A stretch of DNA of 64,000 nt from Burhinus oedicnemus (Eukaryota; Chordata; Aves; Charadriiformes; Burhinidae), in NCBI GenBank assembly GCA_008921705.1, contig VFFE01007878.1, positions 2,113,893 to 2,177,892 of the forward strand, in the 5' to 3' direction. The translations under genes were made by a program, and so were the position numbers. How positions within the stretch are numbered: the first letter of the stretch is position 1; the number at the start of each line of letters is the position of its first letter. Below are positions 1 to 50,965 of this stretch, one piece after another. The notes beneath the pieces are model-generated. The model did no database searches. It worked only from the letters and a program-made list of their open reading frames with translations, and had not been told where the DNA came from.

Positions 1-1246
1 AAAGCAGAAAAGTCAGAAAACTTCCCCAGGCCTTGACAGGCGATTAGAGGAACACACATCCCTCGGAGAAAGATGACAGGATGCTACAGAGCCAGTACCA
101 GACAGAAAACCGAGCAAGGTAAAGGGAGCAGAGGTGGAAGCTGCCCATGGAAGCTCCCTCTGCCAGGCTCTCCCTTCACCCTACATGCTTCCCCCCCTCC
201 AAAAAAATACCTGGTGGTGCAACAGCTTTGCCAAGGCATTGCTGGAGAGCTCCAGGGTTGAGACAAGTCGGTTGTGCTGCTCCAGAAGGTGGCTCCTGGT
301 CACGTCCCCACCAGCTTCACGGGTTGACCACATACTTCTGTAGCTAGGGAGGTCAGTACCGTCATGATCACACAATAGTTTGAGGTTTGGCTTGGGGTTT
401 TTTTTTGTTGTTTGTTTTGTTTTTGTTTTTTTTTCAAGGGGGGCAGGGGAACTTACATAAAAAAAGGAAATGCTACGGCACAGGACAAATGAAATTTCTG
501 GACTGCAAACTTCTGGCTGTTACTTGCAGTCACACTATTCAGTTATTAAGACAGACAGCAGAAAGCGATCTCAGATCTTCAAAGGCATCTGCAGAAATAC
601 TGATTTTATTTCAGCCGGCATTTTTTTAGGATCACTTAGGCTGCTGCCTCTTCTAAATTATTTTTCTTTTTCATTAACCTGAATTTAAGAGCTGTTGAAG
701 TAATTCCATTCCTGTATAGCAGTGCTTATTTAACCAAGCACAGATGGATTCTTCCCAAATCTATGGCAGGGCTCCTGTCTTTCCATGGCTGGGTGGTTGT
801 TAGCACAGATAAATGAGCAGCATCCCTCCACCCATCCTGTCTCAGCATCCAGGAGCTCTCCGGTGTTCATTAGGGGAGCAATTAGCTTAACTCACAGCTC
901 ACTGAGCCATGAATGCTCTCTGTTTTGCACATCCAACCCACTTCATGGATAATTACCTCAGCTTTCCTAAATTCTATAGTGCCCCTTTGCATGTATCCAA
1001 ATGACAGTTACCCCTGCATTTCTTTACTCAGCTTAAATAATTGCTGTTTGCTATATTAGTCCTGACTTGGATGTTAACATGTTCCTCCTTCCAAAGAGAA
1101 CTGAGAGTACTCTGAAGTTTGGGTCAGACCAAATGATTTCACTGCCACCTTTTTCAGATTTCAGCTCTCTTTTTCGCAAGTAAGAAGCCCCCAGAAGTTC
1201 GATTTTGCTGACTGCTGTGCATCTTTGTGTTTCGTTCTTCTCCCAG
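1..1246 (+). other. HPGDS: HPGDS intron, upstream of the penultimate exon
   Basis: AT-rich intronic DNA that ends in a polypyrimidine stretch and the acceptor AG at 1245-1246. I looked for the preceding HPGDS exon and did not see it, so the earlier exons should lie before position 1. The only notable content is a T-rich tract interrupted by single G (about 396-436). Short open frames here match nothing I recognise. Confidence 0.75.
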
Positions 1247-1345
1247 AAACAAGCATTTGATGATATCCTCACCAACAAAGCACCTGAGTTACTGAAAGAT
1301 TTGGATACTTTCTTGGGGGATAACAACTGGCTGGTAGGGAAGTCC
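1247..1345 (+). CDS. HPGDS: HPGDS penultimate coding exon
   Basis: Encodes 33 residues running from KQAFDDILTNKAPELL to DNNWLVGKS. This is the alpha-helical C-terminal domain of sigma-class glutathione transferases, and it closely resembles the vertebrate hematopoietic prostaglandin D synthase segment that precedes the VTWADFYW motif. HPGDS is a cytosolic, glutathione-dependent enzyme that isomerises PGH2 to PGD2 in mast cells, Th2 cells and related lineages. The acceptor AG is at 1245-1246 and the donor GTAAGT starts at 1346. Both boundaries fall between codons (phase 0), so this exon and the next join in frame. The catalytic N-terminal thioredoxin-like domain with its active-site tyrosine is outside the window. 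Confidence 0.9.
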
Positions 1346-2039
1346 GTAAGTATAAGTTTTGTTTCTCCCGTTCCAATCAGGTTGCCAGTAAAATAAAATC
1401 ATTGACTATTGTTGAATTTCTGGATTTCATGCCAGCCCATGAAACAACTCTCCCCTCTCTTTGAATTCTTTGTTCTTACTAATATACAGTGGGTTGCTCA
1501 ATTGTAAAGTGAAAACCGTTTTCCATACCATTAGAAAAGCGAGGCAAACCAGGACTGGGAACTGCATTTGCTAAACCAGCTTATAATGTTTTGGTGTCCA
1601 CATACTTCTAAATGCCTTTGTACTAGTCAAGAGAGATGGGAATTGTTTAGAACTCAGCTTATAATCGCTGCTCAATTTATAGGACAATATGAAAAAAACC
1701 CTAAGAAAATGTAATCCCCTTTTTTACCCAAGCTGGAAACTAATTAAAACACTGTTCTGCAGCCCAGTTTCAGCAGGAAAGATTAATATTATAATGCAAG
1801 TAATATTTGTAACAAGGGCTTTATTTGACCAATTTTTGCTTGAGTCAAGCTTTGCATTGCAAGCTAATTACTACTTCTGTAATTATAGGTTTTAAAAGAA
1901 AAAAACAAAACAAAAACAAAACACCAACACAAACCAGATCAATTCAAGTTTCATTTCTGCAGTTTGCAGGGGACAGTAGTAGTCTCAGCTTCTGAGATTA
2001 CCAACTAAAATTTGCTGCTTTCTCTCCCATTTCCACCAG
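1346..2039 (+). other. HPGDS: HPGDS last intron
   Basis: 694-bp intron with GTAAGT donor and a CCACCAG acceptor. AT-rich, with an A/C-rich tract near 1896-1930. No repeat family recognised. Confidence 0.8.
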
Positions 2040-2204
2040 GTAACATGGGCTGATTTCTACTGGGATGTGTGCATTACGACCCTCCTGTCCTGTAAACCTG
2101 ACCTGGCAGACAACTACCCCAGGCTTTTGGCTCTCAGAGACAGAGTGCAAGCACTTCCAGCTATTGCAGCCTGGATCCAGAAAAGACCGAAGACGAAAAT
2201 GTAG
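2040..2204 (+). CDS. HPGDS: HPGDS terminal coding exon
   Basis: Encodes 54 residues beginning VTWADFYWDVCITTLL and ending IQKRPKTKM, then TAG at 2202-2204. The VTWADFYW block is the hallmark of the C-terminal helices of sigma-class GSTs, and the WI-KRPxTK tail is the usual HPGDS C-terminus. Joining this exon to 1247-1345 gives a continuous frame with no stop. The HPGDS coding part visible here is therefore the last 87 residues of a protein normally close to 200 residues. The gene is transcribed toward SMARCAD1, giving a convergent, tail-to-tail pair as in mammals. Confidence 0.93.
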   Translation, partial: VTWADFYWDVCITTLLSCKPDLADNYPRLLALRDRVQALPAIAAWIQKRPKTKM

Positions 2205-2430
2205 ATCAGCTGCTCAGACTGGAGAAAACAAACACTGGTTTAGTTTTCGACACGACAAGCATCCTAAGTTATTGATTTTAGAATTGTTTGAATTAATTTC
2301 AGATGGGTATGCTATTCCAAATCTGCCACTTGTATCTAAAAAGCTGATTTAGTAGAGTACAGCCTGAGGGAGAGATGTGGTTTCAACTAGATTTCCCACC
2401 AATACTAATAAAGTGCTTGATCAACCCAAC
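2205..2430 (+). promoter_or_regulatory. HPGDS: HPGDS 3' UTR with poly(A) signal
   Basis: The stretch after the HPGDS stop carries a canonical AATAAA at 2407-2412. This would place mRNA cleavage about 10-30 bases later. The exact cleavage site is inferred. Confidence 0.65.
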
Positions 2431-5039
2431 GAATATTCTGTGGGCTCTCAAAGGGAGAAGAGATGAATAAACCTTCCTGGAGAGATGTAATCTCAACAAC
2501 ACTTTGTTTATTGCAGACTTTCAATCCGGAGTAAAGCAGGCTAATTAACAGAGAGCATAAATGTGCGGGAAGGCTAAGGACCCTAAGCAAAAGAGAAAAG
2601 AAAAAAAACCCAAAACAACTTAGTTAACAGACTTCAAGCTCCTCAGACATCTTCTTCAGCCTCTTGAAGTTCATGCTGTGTCATTGGGGGGAGAGAAAAA
2701 AAAAAAGGAAAAAAAAAAGGGGGGGCAACCCACACCAGCACCAGTTCTCCCTAACACACCAGCTGCAAAAACATTCAGTAGCTCATTATCTCTTCCGGTA
2801 AGAAGGAGACACAAACTTGGGGGCAGTGGTGGCAGGAGTGGAAACCAGGTTTAGAAGAAATGAACAAACAGTTTGTTCTTCTGGCGCTGGGGAAAACAGG
2901 TAGGTGGATATCCCAGCAACTCGGACAGCTGTAGATGCAAGCAGTTTACACAAACTCAAGGGGAGACAAGTGCTTGCAAGAGCACTCCACTGTCTGGTGT
3001 AAGCAGATAAACCACAGCAACCTTGGGTAATCCTCTGGGCTGAATATAACTACTGTTGGCAAAATATTTCCATTGCCACTTGCTTTTCGTTCCTTAAGTA
3101 TTATTTCATTGAATCACACAAGTGACACCAACCAATCACTAACAATTCAGAGACAAACCAGGTATTGGCAGAACTGAAAGCAAGGCCCAATCTTTTGCTT
3201 ATTCCAATATGGTATCTCCACCTGCTTTGCAACTCCTTGCACGTTTTGTTCTAGCTCTACAGAATTTTTCCTTCTTCATCTTCCACTCTCTTCTTCAGCA
3301 AGAGACTTCAGATAGTGGTGGGGTTTTTTGTTTGGTTGGGTTTTTTTTTTTTTGCCTTGTACATCTTTTCCAACCAGAGACACAGAATCACAGAATGGTT
3401 GAGGTTCAAAGGAGCTCTGAAGGTCATCTGGTCCAAACCTGCTGCTCAAGCAGGGCCCCCTAGAGCCAGCTGCCCAGGACTCTGTCCAGACAGCTTTTGA
3501 GTATCTTCAAGGATGGTGACTCTACAATCTCTTAAGACCCCCAACTAAAGAGGGTAGAAACAATTACAATAAACAAAAAAAGCCAGAAATACATATGAGC
3601 TTCATAGCACTTAAAGACAGATACTGACCCCAGGGGTCTAGGGGTATGATCGTTTAAGGAGTAACCAACTGCTCAGCCAGCCTACATGAAGTGATTACAT
3701 ACCAAAACACCACACACACACCACCCTATAGGGCAGGCATTTTATTTCATTTCACATTTGAAGCAAACAGGGGAGAACATGCAAATACAATGGGTAAGAA
3801 TTGGGCTAGGATCATGCTCAGTCGAAACAGCCTAATTAACTGCAGCATTTAAACATCTGTGGTTGTCTATTAAATCTCACTATTTAGTCCAACAATACAG
3901 GTGGAATTAAAGAAGCACAGTAGACAAACTGATTCTTACCCTTCTCCCTTACACCAGGGCAGAGCTGACATTTCCATATATTCACAATTTCAGCTGCACA
4001 TTTTGGAACACGCAACAGCCACACAAGATTTCTAGTAATAGCCAAGTAAAGTTCAGTTCAAACTGTGAAAGTATTTTAAAAGCTTTCATTTTCCATCCAT
4101 TTTGTACTTGCAGAAAGAATGCACAATTGCAAAAAAAACCCCAAACAAATGCCCACAGCCATAACCAAACCAAAAAACCTCAATGCCCACCTCACAGATC
4201 ACCTGACTAATCACCAGCAGTATCCAAAGACAGGCTGAAACACTGAACAACCATGGACTCCAGCTCCTCTTCCCTACTCTTCATATAAAACTGTTTTAAG
4301 TTCCTTCAAAAGATGCAACAAGTGTCTTCTAACTGTTATAACCACATACAGAGAAGCGGTAACTAACTAGCAACCCCATATCGCAAACCAGAGTGAATTC
4401 TAGGACACAGTCCTCAGAGATTCAGCCAGGTACAGATGCGCTGAGCTCTGCACAGAGCACGGAGCAGCTGAAGCTTTAAGAGAGGGCAGGGGCAACAAAG
4501 ACTTCCCCATACTTTGCCTTCCCCCAGCCTCTAAAGAAGCAGTGGTCTGAATCTTAACTGCTCTGAGTTCAAAAGACCAAATTTCAGTCTTTTCCTCTGT
4601 CCAAGGAAACAGGCTTTCCCCCTCTCCCGCCTCCTCAAATCACATCCTTGCCAGCAGATTATAAGCTGCAGGTGGAAGCACACCTCATCATTGATGGCAC
4701 CGAAGCCCTTCATTTCACTGACACTTGAAGAAGAGAGCAAGACAAGCTGTGTGGTTAGGTTACACTTAATTGGCAGAACACAGATCTGGTATCTACACCA
4801 AGGACTGACAAAAAAATTGCAACCTGAGTGACAAGTTTCATTTGGCAGGAATTCTGGTTTTATAATATCCTAATGCAACTCTGATTAGAGTATAATGAAA
4901 CATTAGTAATTAACTACTGCTGGACAAAACCAAGTCAGTTCAAATGGAACATTTCAGCTAGTTTGAAAGCTGCCTATTTGATTTATAACATGCAAGTTAT
5001 CACCACCCCCACCTGCCCCCAAATAACCACAAAATGAAA
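2431..5039. other. Intergenic gap between convergent HPGDS and SMARCAD1
   Basis: About 2.6 kb of non-coding DNA between two gene ends. It contains an A-rich tract followed by a G run (about 2690-2726), a T-rich tract at about 3318-3352 and a CR1 tail (listed separately). No supportable gene. Confidence 0.7.
3379..3532 (-). repeat. CR1 LINE 3'-end fragment
   Basis: Read on the - strand this is the terminal ~150 bp of a CR1 element, ending in the tandem tail that appears on the + strand as CACAGAATCACAGAATGGTT. The body shows the usual order of 'ggtcatctggtccaaacc', 'tgctcaagcagggcc' and 'gcccaggactctgtccag'. It is 5'-truncated, as most CR1 copies are, and old enough to have several substitutions and small deletions. 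Confidence 0.85.
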
Positions 5040-5535
5040 ACAGTTTGTTAATCTATGGAATTTTATTTGAACAAGTTGATACAAAACCAGTACGGTACAT
5101 CAAATGAACCAAAACAAGCAGAAACAGACTCGAGCATTGTCAAATAAGGCACATATAAAAAAATCTACACGCATAATCCAGTGAAACAGACAGTTTATAT
5201 ATATATATTTGGAGGTAGAAATAATTACAAAAATACTGACAAATCTTAAGCAGTAGCAGATTTGTTAAAACAATTACTACTTAGGTCCCCGTTTTGAAAA
5301 GTGATCTGTAAAATAATGTTTATTCAGCAACTGATGTTGGCACATTTGGGCCATTTATGTTTTTAAGCATCAAAAGAATGCCATCGGTGTTAAAAATTTT
5401 CAATAACATGAGGAATACAATAAAGGAACTACAAAAAGTTATAAACGTTCATAAAACTCATGGTCATCAGTAACATAAGAGTCCTTGGGGTACAACATCA
5501 CCTTTCTTCCTTGAATTCCACAACATATTTACATT
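5040..5535 (-). promoter_or_regulatory. SMARCAD1: SMARCAD1 3' UTR with poly(A) signals
   Basis: Lies downstream of the SMARCAD1 stop on the - strand. AATAAA reads on the - strand at 5062-5067 (+ strand TTTATT) and again at 5319-5324, so proximal and distal cleavage are both possible. The UTR is AT-rich. The left limit is an estimate from the distal signal. Confidence 0.6.
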
Positions 5536-46902
<41,367 letters not shown>

Positions 46903-46959
46903 GTTCTGAACCTACCGCGCCCGTCCGCAGGGGAGAAGACGGGCTCGACCGGGCAGTTT
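46903..46959 (-). other. SMARCAD1: SMARCAD1 5' UTR part of coding exon 1
   Basis: Between a strong acceptor on the - strand (CTTTTCCCACAG ending at 46960) and the start ATG. Human SMARCAD1 also has a non-coding first exon. Confidence 0.6.
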
Positions 46960-47151
46960 CTGTGGGAAAAGCCAGGGAGAGCGAAGCGGCTCGTCAGACA
47001 TAGCTCAGAAAGACGCCGGCCCGAGCGACCGGCCCCGCCGACCGGGCGCTCCTGACCCCGTTCCCAGGGAAACGGGAGGCCAGCGACGCTGTCAGGCGGC
47101 GGGACGGCACCAGCCCACCCTCTTCCTCCCGCTCCCGCTCCCCCAGCCTCC

Positions 47152-47178
47152 CTCCTCCTCCTCCTCCTCCTCCTCCTC
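47152..47178. repeat. (CTC)n trinucleotide repeat
   Basis: Nine CTC-type units on the + strand, read as (GAG)n on the SMARCAD1 strand, within the short first intron. A G-quadruplex-capable tract adjoins it at 47128-47152. Confidence 0.9.
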
Positions 47179-47226
47179 ACACGCGACCGGCACCCCCTAC
47201 ACCCCTGCGACGGGCCCCGCACGCAC

Positions 47227-47420
47227 CTGCCGCACACCGGTGCCGACACCGGCGGGGCGCGGAGGGCCGCGGGTGGGCAAAGGAGGGGAGAGAAGCGGCA
47301 GCAACGCGGGTCGGGTCGGACTGTACCGGCCCCCGAGGCACCTGACGGCGGAACAGGAGGGGCTGGCGGGCAGCGGCCCGGACGACGGGGAGCACAACGC
47401 TCCCCGATGGCGGCGTCAAC
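47227..47420 (-). other. SMARCAD1: Probable non-coding first exon of SMARCAD1
   Basis: A good donor on the - strand, GCAG|GTGCGT, places the exon end at 47227. The transcription start is only bounded by the CRE/YY1-like cluster upstream, so the right limit is a guess. Confidence 0.45.
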
Positions 47421-47950
47421 GGCCCGCTCCCTTCAGAATGGACGCGCGCTGGCGTCGGCGCTCGGTTATGACGTCACCGCCTCCCCACCAATCACCTCGC
47501 CCAGACGGGGCGCGCGGGCGCCTGCGCCTTCGCGCCTTTTCCCGCGCGACCGGCGCGAGGTGGTGCCTTCCCCGCGCGTGGGGCGCCCGTTGGTCTCCCC
47601 GCGGGGGCAGGGGAGGAGCGGGGCGGCGCGCGCCGGCTTGAGGGGGCGGTCCCGTGTGGCGGCCGAGCGTCCCCTCTGGTCTCCGCGTCGGCGGAGGCCT
47701 GACGTCCACGCGTGGGCGCTCCCGCGGGACCTGAGCAGGCGGGGCGGCCGCGCGGGGAGCTGTCTCGTCTGGGGCGGTGCCGCCTTCGGGGTCTCGGCGC
47801 TGGCTGCAGCCTCGGGCAGCCCCGCCGCCGCCGTGACCGAGTGGATTTGCCGGTTCCAGCCCCCGGCACTGCGTGTCTGCCGTGCTGGTGCGGAATGATG
47901 GCGTGTGCCTCTTCTACCGCGTTGGAAAGTTCGGGCGGGGGGCTGCGACG

Positions 47951-48318
47951 GGACCACCGTAAAAGCTCTGGAGCCGTAAAACACAGGGTTTAGGGCATTT
48001 TTTCAGCCTAGGTTCCTCAGCACGCATACAGGATTGTGTCCCTTTGGCAGGATAGATGGAAAAGCACCACGTTTTGAAGGCTTGGGTGGGGACCCCTGTC
48101 CTGGCTCTAGATTTTGGTTGATGCCACGTGGTGACAGTGCATGGTGTGTGCAGGCAAAGGCCCGCGGGGTTAGCTGGCGTTGCACTGAGAACTTTGCCAG
48201 GGCTGAAATGGCGTCCTTAAATACTGTAAGTGGCAGAGAGGTGCCAAAGCTGCCCTTGCAGATCTGTCCTTCACATACGAGTCACCTGTGAAACAAAGTG
48301 CTTCAAGGCCTGGCGGAA
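47951..48318. other. Spacer between CpG island and CR1
   Basis: About 370 bp with no gene or repeat that I recognise. Confidence 0.6.
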
Positions 48319-49065
48319 ATCATAGATTCGTAGAATGGTTTAGGTTGGAAGGGACCTTAAAGATCATCTAGTTCCAACCCCCCCACTAGACCTGGTTGCT
48401 CAAAGCCCCATCCAACCTGGCCTTGAACACTTCCAGGGATGGGGCCTCCACAACTTCCCTGGGCAACCTGTGCCAGTGACTCACCACCCTCACAGTAAAG
48501 AATTTCTTCCTGAGATCTAATCTAAATCTACCCTCTTCCAGTTTGAAGCCATTACCCCTCGTCCTACCACTACATGCCCTTGTAAAAAGTCCCTCTCCAG
48601 CTTTATTGTAGGCCCCCTTCAGATACTGGAAGGCTGCTATAAGGTCACCCCAGAGCTTTCTCTTCTCCAGGCTGAATAACCCCAACTCTCTCAGCCTGTC
48701 TTCATAGCAGAGGTGCTCCAGCCCTCTAATCATCTTCGTGGCCTCCTCTGGACTCGTTCCAACAGGTCTATGTCCTCCTTATGTTGGGGACTCCAGAGCT
48801 GGACACAGTATTCCAGGTGGGGTCTCACAAGAGCAGAGTAGAGGGGCAGAATCACCTCCCTCGGCCTGCTGGCCACGCTTCTTTTGATGCAGCCCAGGAT
48901 GCAGTTGGCCGCCTGGGCTGTGAGTGCACGTTGCCGGCTCATGTTGAGCTTCTCATCTATCAATATCCTCAAGTCCCTCTCCTCAGGGCTGCTCTCAATC
49001 TATTCTCTGCCCAGACTCTATTTGTGCATGGCATTGCCAAATAAGTAGTATACTGGGGAGCCAGG
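48319..49065 (-). repeat. CR1 LINE, 5'-truncated (- strand)
   Basis: The 3' tail lies at the low-coordinate end and shows on the + strand as TCATAGATTCGTAGAATGG, then TTGGAAGGGACCTTAAAGAT. Going up in coordinate, the - strand encodes the C-terminal part of the CR1 reverse transcriptase: [34 protein letters not shown], and further 5' [23 protein letters not shown] residues. The two pieces are in different frames around 48730, so there is at least one frameshift and the copy is dead. The 5' limit (about 49065) is estimated from where the 'tctctgcccag...tttgtgc' segment of the consensus stops. Confidence 0.92.
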
Positions 49066-49638
49066 TGCAGTAGCTGTTAAAAACATTCTGGAGGGGTTGT
49101 GCTAGCTAACAGAAAAGCAGAAAAAAAAGCCACTTCCCCATCCGTTGCGCCAGCTCTGTAGCACTGAGCTGGCAGAGAGCTCCTTCACCATTGTCGTTAT
49201 TTGCCATTTAAATTGCCTGAGCAAGGGTCGTGGCAGTGCTGTGCTAGGTTGTGCGCCGCTGTCGGCATTACTTACTAGCAGGCTGCGTGGAGGCAGGGCT
49301 GACTGTTGTCTGACAAACTTGCTACAGCCTGAAAGCTGGAGGTGATCCAGGTATTTCCAGAAATGCCACCTACACATACATTTCCTCTACCTGGAAATTT
49401 CTTTCTATCAGAATTAGTTTCTGACACCAGCAGGCAGCAAATCTAGGTCTTGGCTACCTCATAATAAATCATCATCATTATAATAAAGTTTGTTTTTCTG
49501 AAGGGGACTCTCGTGGTAGTTGTTTGGTGCTCCCTTTGCCACTGTGCCTTTTACAACGCATCGTGATGCTTGGCAGTCACATTCACCCAGCATGAGCAGC
49601 TGGTTCAACTTATTTCTGCCTGATTCCAGTTCTCCTGC
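49066..49638. other. Spacer between the two facing CR1 copies
   Basis: About 570 bp of apparently unique sequence. Nothing recognised. Confidence 0.6.
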
Positions 49639-50878
49639 CCTAACGGAGCAACTTGTTCTGGATGTCATCTCCAAACACGTTGAAGAACAGGAAGTTATCC
49701 GAAGTGGTCAACATGGATTTACCAAGGGTAAATCATGCTTGACCAATCTGATAGCCTTCTATGATGTTATAACTGGTTGGCTGGATGAGGGGAGAACAAT
49801 AGACATCATGTACCTTGACTTCCGCAAGGTTTTTGATGCTGTCTCCCATAACATCCTCATTAGGAAGCTGAGGAAGCGTGGGCTAGATGAGGAGATAGCG
49901 AGGTGGATCGAGAGCTGGCTGTGTGTCAGAACTCAGAGGGTTGTGATTAATGGAGCAGTGTCAAGCTGGAGGCCTGTAGACAGTGGTGTCCCCCAAGGGT
50001 CAATACTCGGTCCAATCTTGTTCAATATATTCATCAGTGACCTGGATGAGGGGACAGAGTGTATCCTCAGCAAGTTCGCTGTTGATACCAAACTGGGAGG
50101 GGTGGCTGACACCCCAGAGGGCCGCGCTGCCATCCAGCGTGACCTGGACAGGCTGGAGTGCTGGGCAGAGGAGAACCTAATGAGGTTCAACATGAGCAAG
50201 TGTAGGGTCCTGCATCTGGGGAGGAAGAATGCTAGGCACCACTATAGGTTAGGGGTGGACCTGCTGGAAAGCAGTTCTGAGGAGAAGGATCTGGGGGTCC
50301 TGGTAGATAGTAAATTATCCATGAGCCAGCAATGTGTCCTTGTCTCCAGGAAGGCCAATGGAATCCTGGGCTGCATGGGGAAGAGTGTGGCCAGTAGGTC
50401 GAGGGAGGTCATTCTCCCCCTCTACTCGGCACTGGTGAGGCCACCACTGGAAGACTGTGTCCAGTTCTGGGCTCCCCAGCTCAAGCGGGACAGGGACCTA
50501 CTGGAGAGAGTCCAGCATAGGGCAGCAAAGATGATTGGGGGTTTGGAGCACCTCCCTTATGAGGAAAGGCTGAGAGAGCTGGGACTCTTTAGCCTGGAGA
50601 AGAGAAGGCTGAGGGGAGACCTTATTCTTGCTTCTAAGTATCTAAAGGGTGGGTTGAAGGAGGATGGAGCCAGACTCTTTTCAGTGGTTCCCAGTGACAG
50701 GACGAAGGGCAATGGGCCCAAGTTGGAACATTGGAAGCTCCATTCAAACAGAAGAAAAAACTTCTTTACGGTTCAGGTGACAGAGCACTGGCACAGGCTG
50801 CCCAGGGAGGTTGTGGAGTCCCCTTCTCTGGAGATTTTCAAGACCCGCCTGGGTGCAGTCCTGAGTAATGTGCTCTAG
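49639..50878 (+). pseudogene. CR1 ORF2 remnant (reverse transcriptase, 5'-truncated)
   Basis: Open frame of about 412 codons from the CR1 left edge to TAG; the frame stays open another ~40 codons to the left into non-CR1 sequence (ATG at 49520). Fingers/palm and thumb-side regions of a non-LTR reverse transcriptase are recognisable. The missing endonuclease domain and the catalytic D-to-V change argue against function. That the frame remains open suggests a fairly recent insertion. Confidence 0.85.
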
Positions 50879-50965
50879 GCATTCCTGCGTCAGCAGGGCA
50901 GTTGGACTAGGTGATCTCTAGAGGTCCCTTCCAACTCTGAAAATTCCATGATTCCATGATTCCGT
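49639..50965 (+). repeat. CR1 LINE with long, nearly open reverse-transcriptase frame
   Basis: About 1.3 kb of CR1. It starts within ORF2 (LEQ-type segment followed by [21 protein letters not shown]) and ends in the 3' UTR and tail ATTCCATGATTCCATGATTCCG. No stop or frameshift interrupts the ORF2 part up to the TAG at 50876-50878. RT motifs visible: [19 protein letters not shown] (motif A), [18 protein letters not shown] (motif B), and [11 protein letters not shown] at motif C. The C-terminal section reads [18 protein letters not shown]. In motif C one catalytic aspartate is replaced by Val (FADD in the family, FAVD here), so the enzyme should be inactive. The 5' half of the element, including the endonuclease, is missing. 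Confidence 0.93.

Noticed and set aside
3453..3468. CTCF-like GCCCCCTAGAG core in the CR1 tail
   Set aside because: The match is partial and the sequence is simply the CR1 consensus at that point.
47407..47898. 163-codon open frame on the + strand in the CpG island (and a 172-codon frame on the - strand)
   Set aside because: Both are expected from stop-poor GC-rich sequence. Composition is Arg/Ala/Pro/Gly-rich, no domain is recognisable and they overlap each other on opposite strands.
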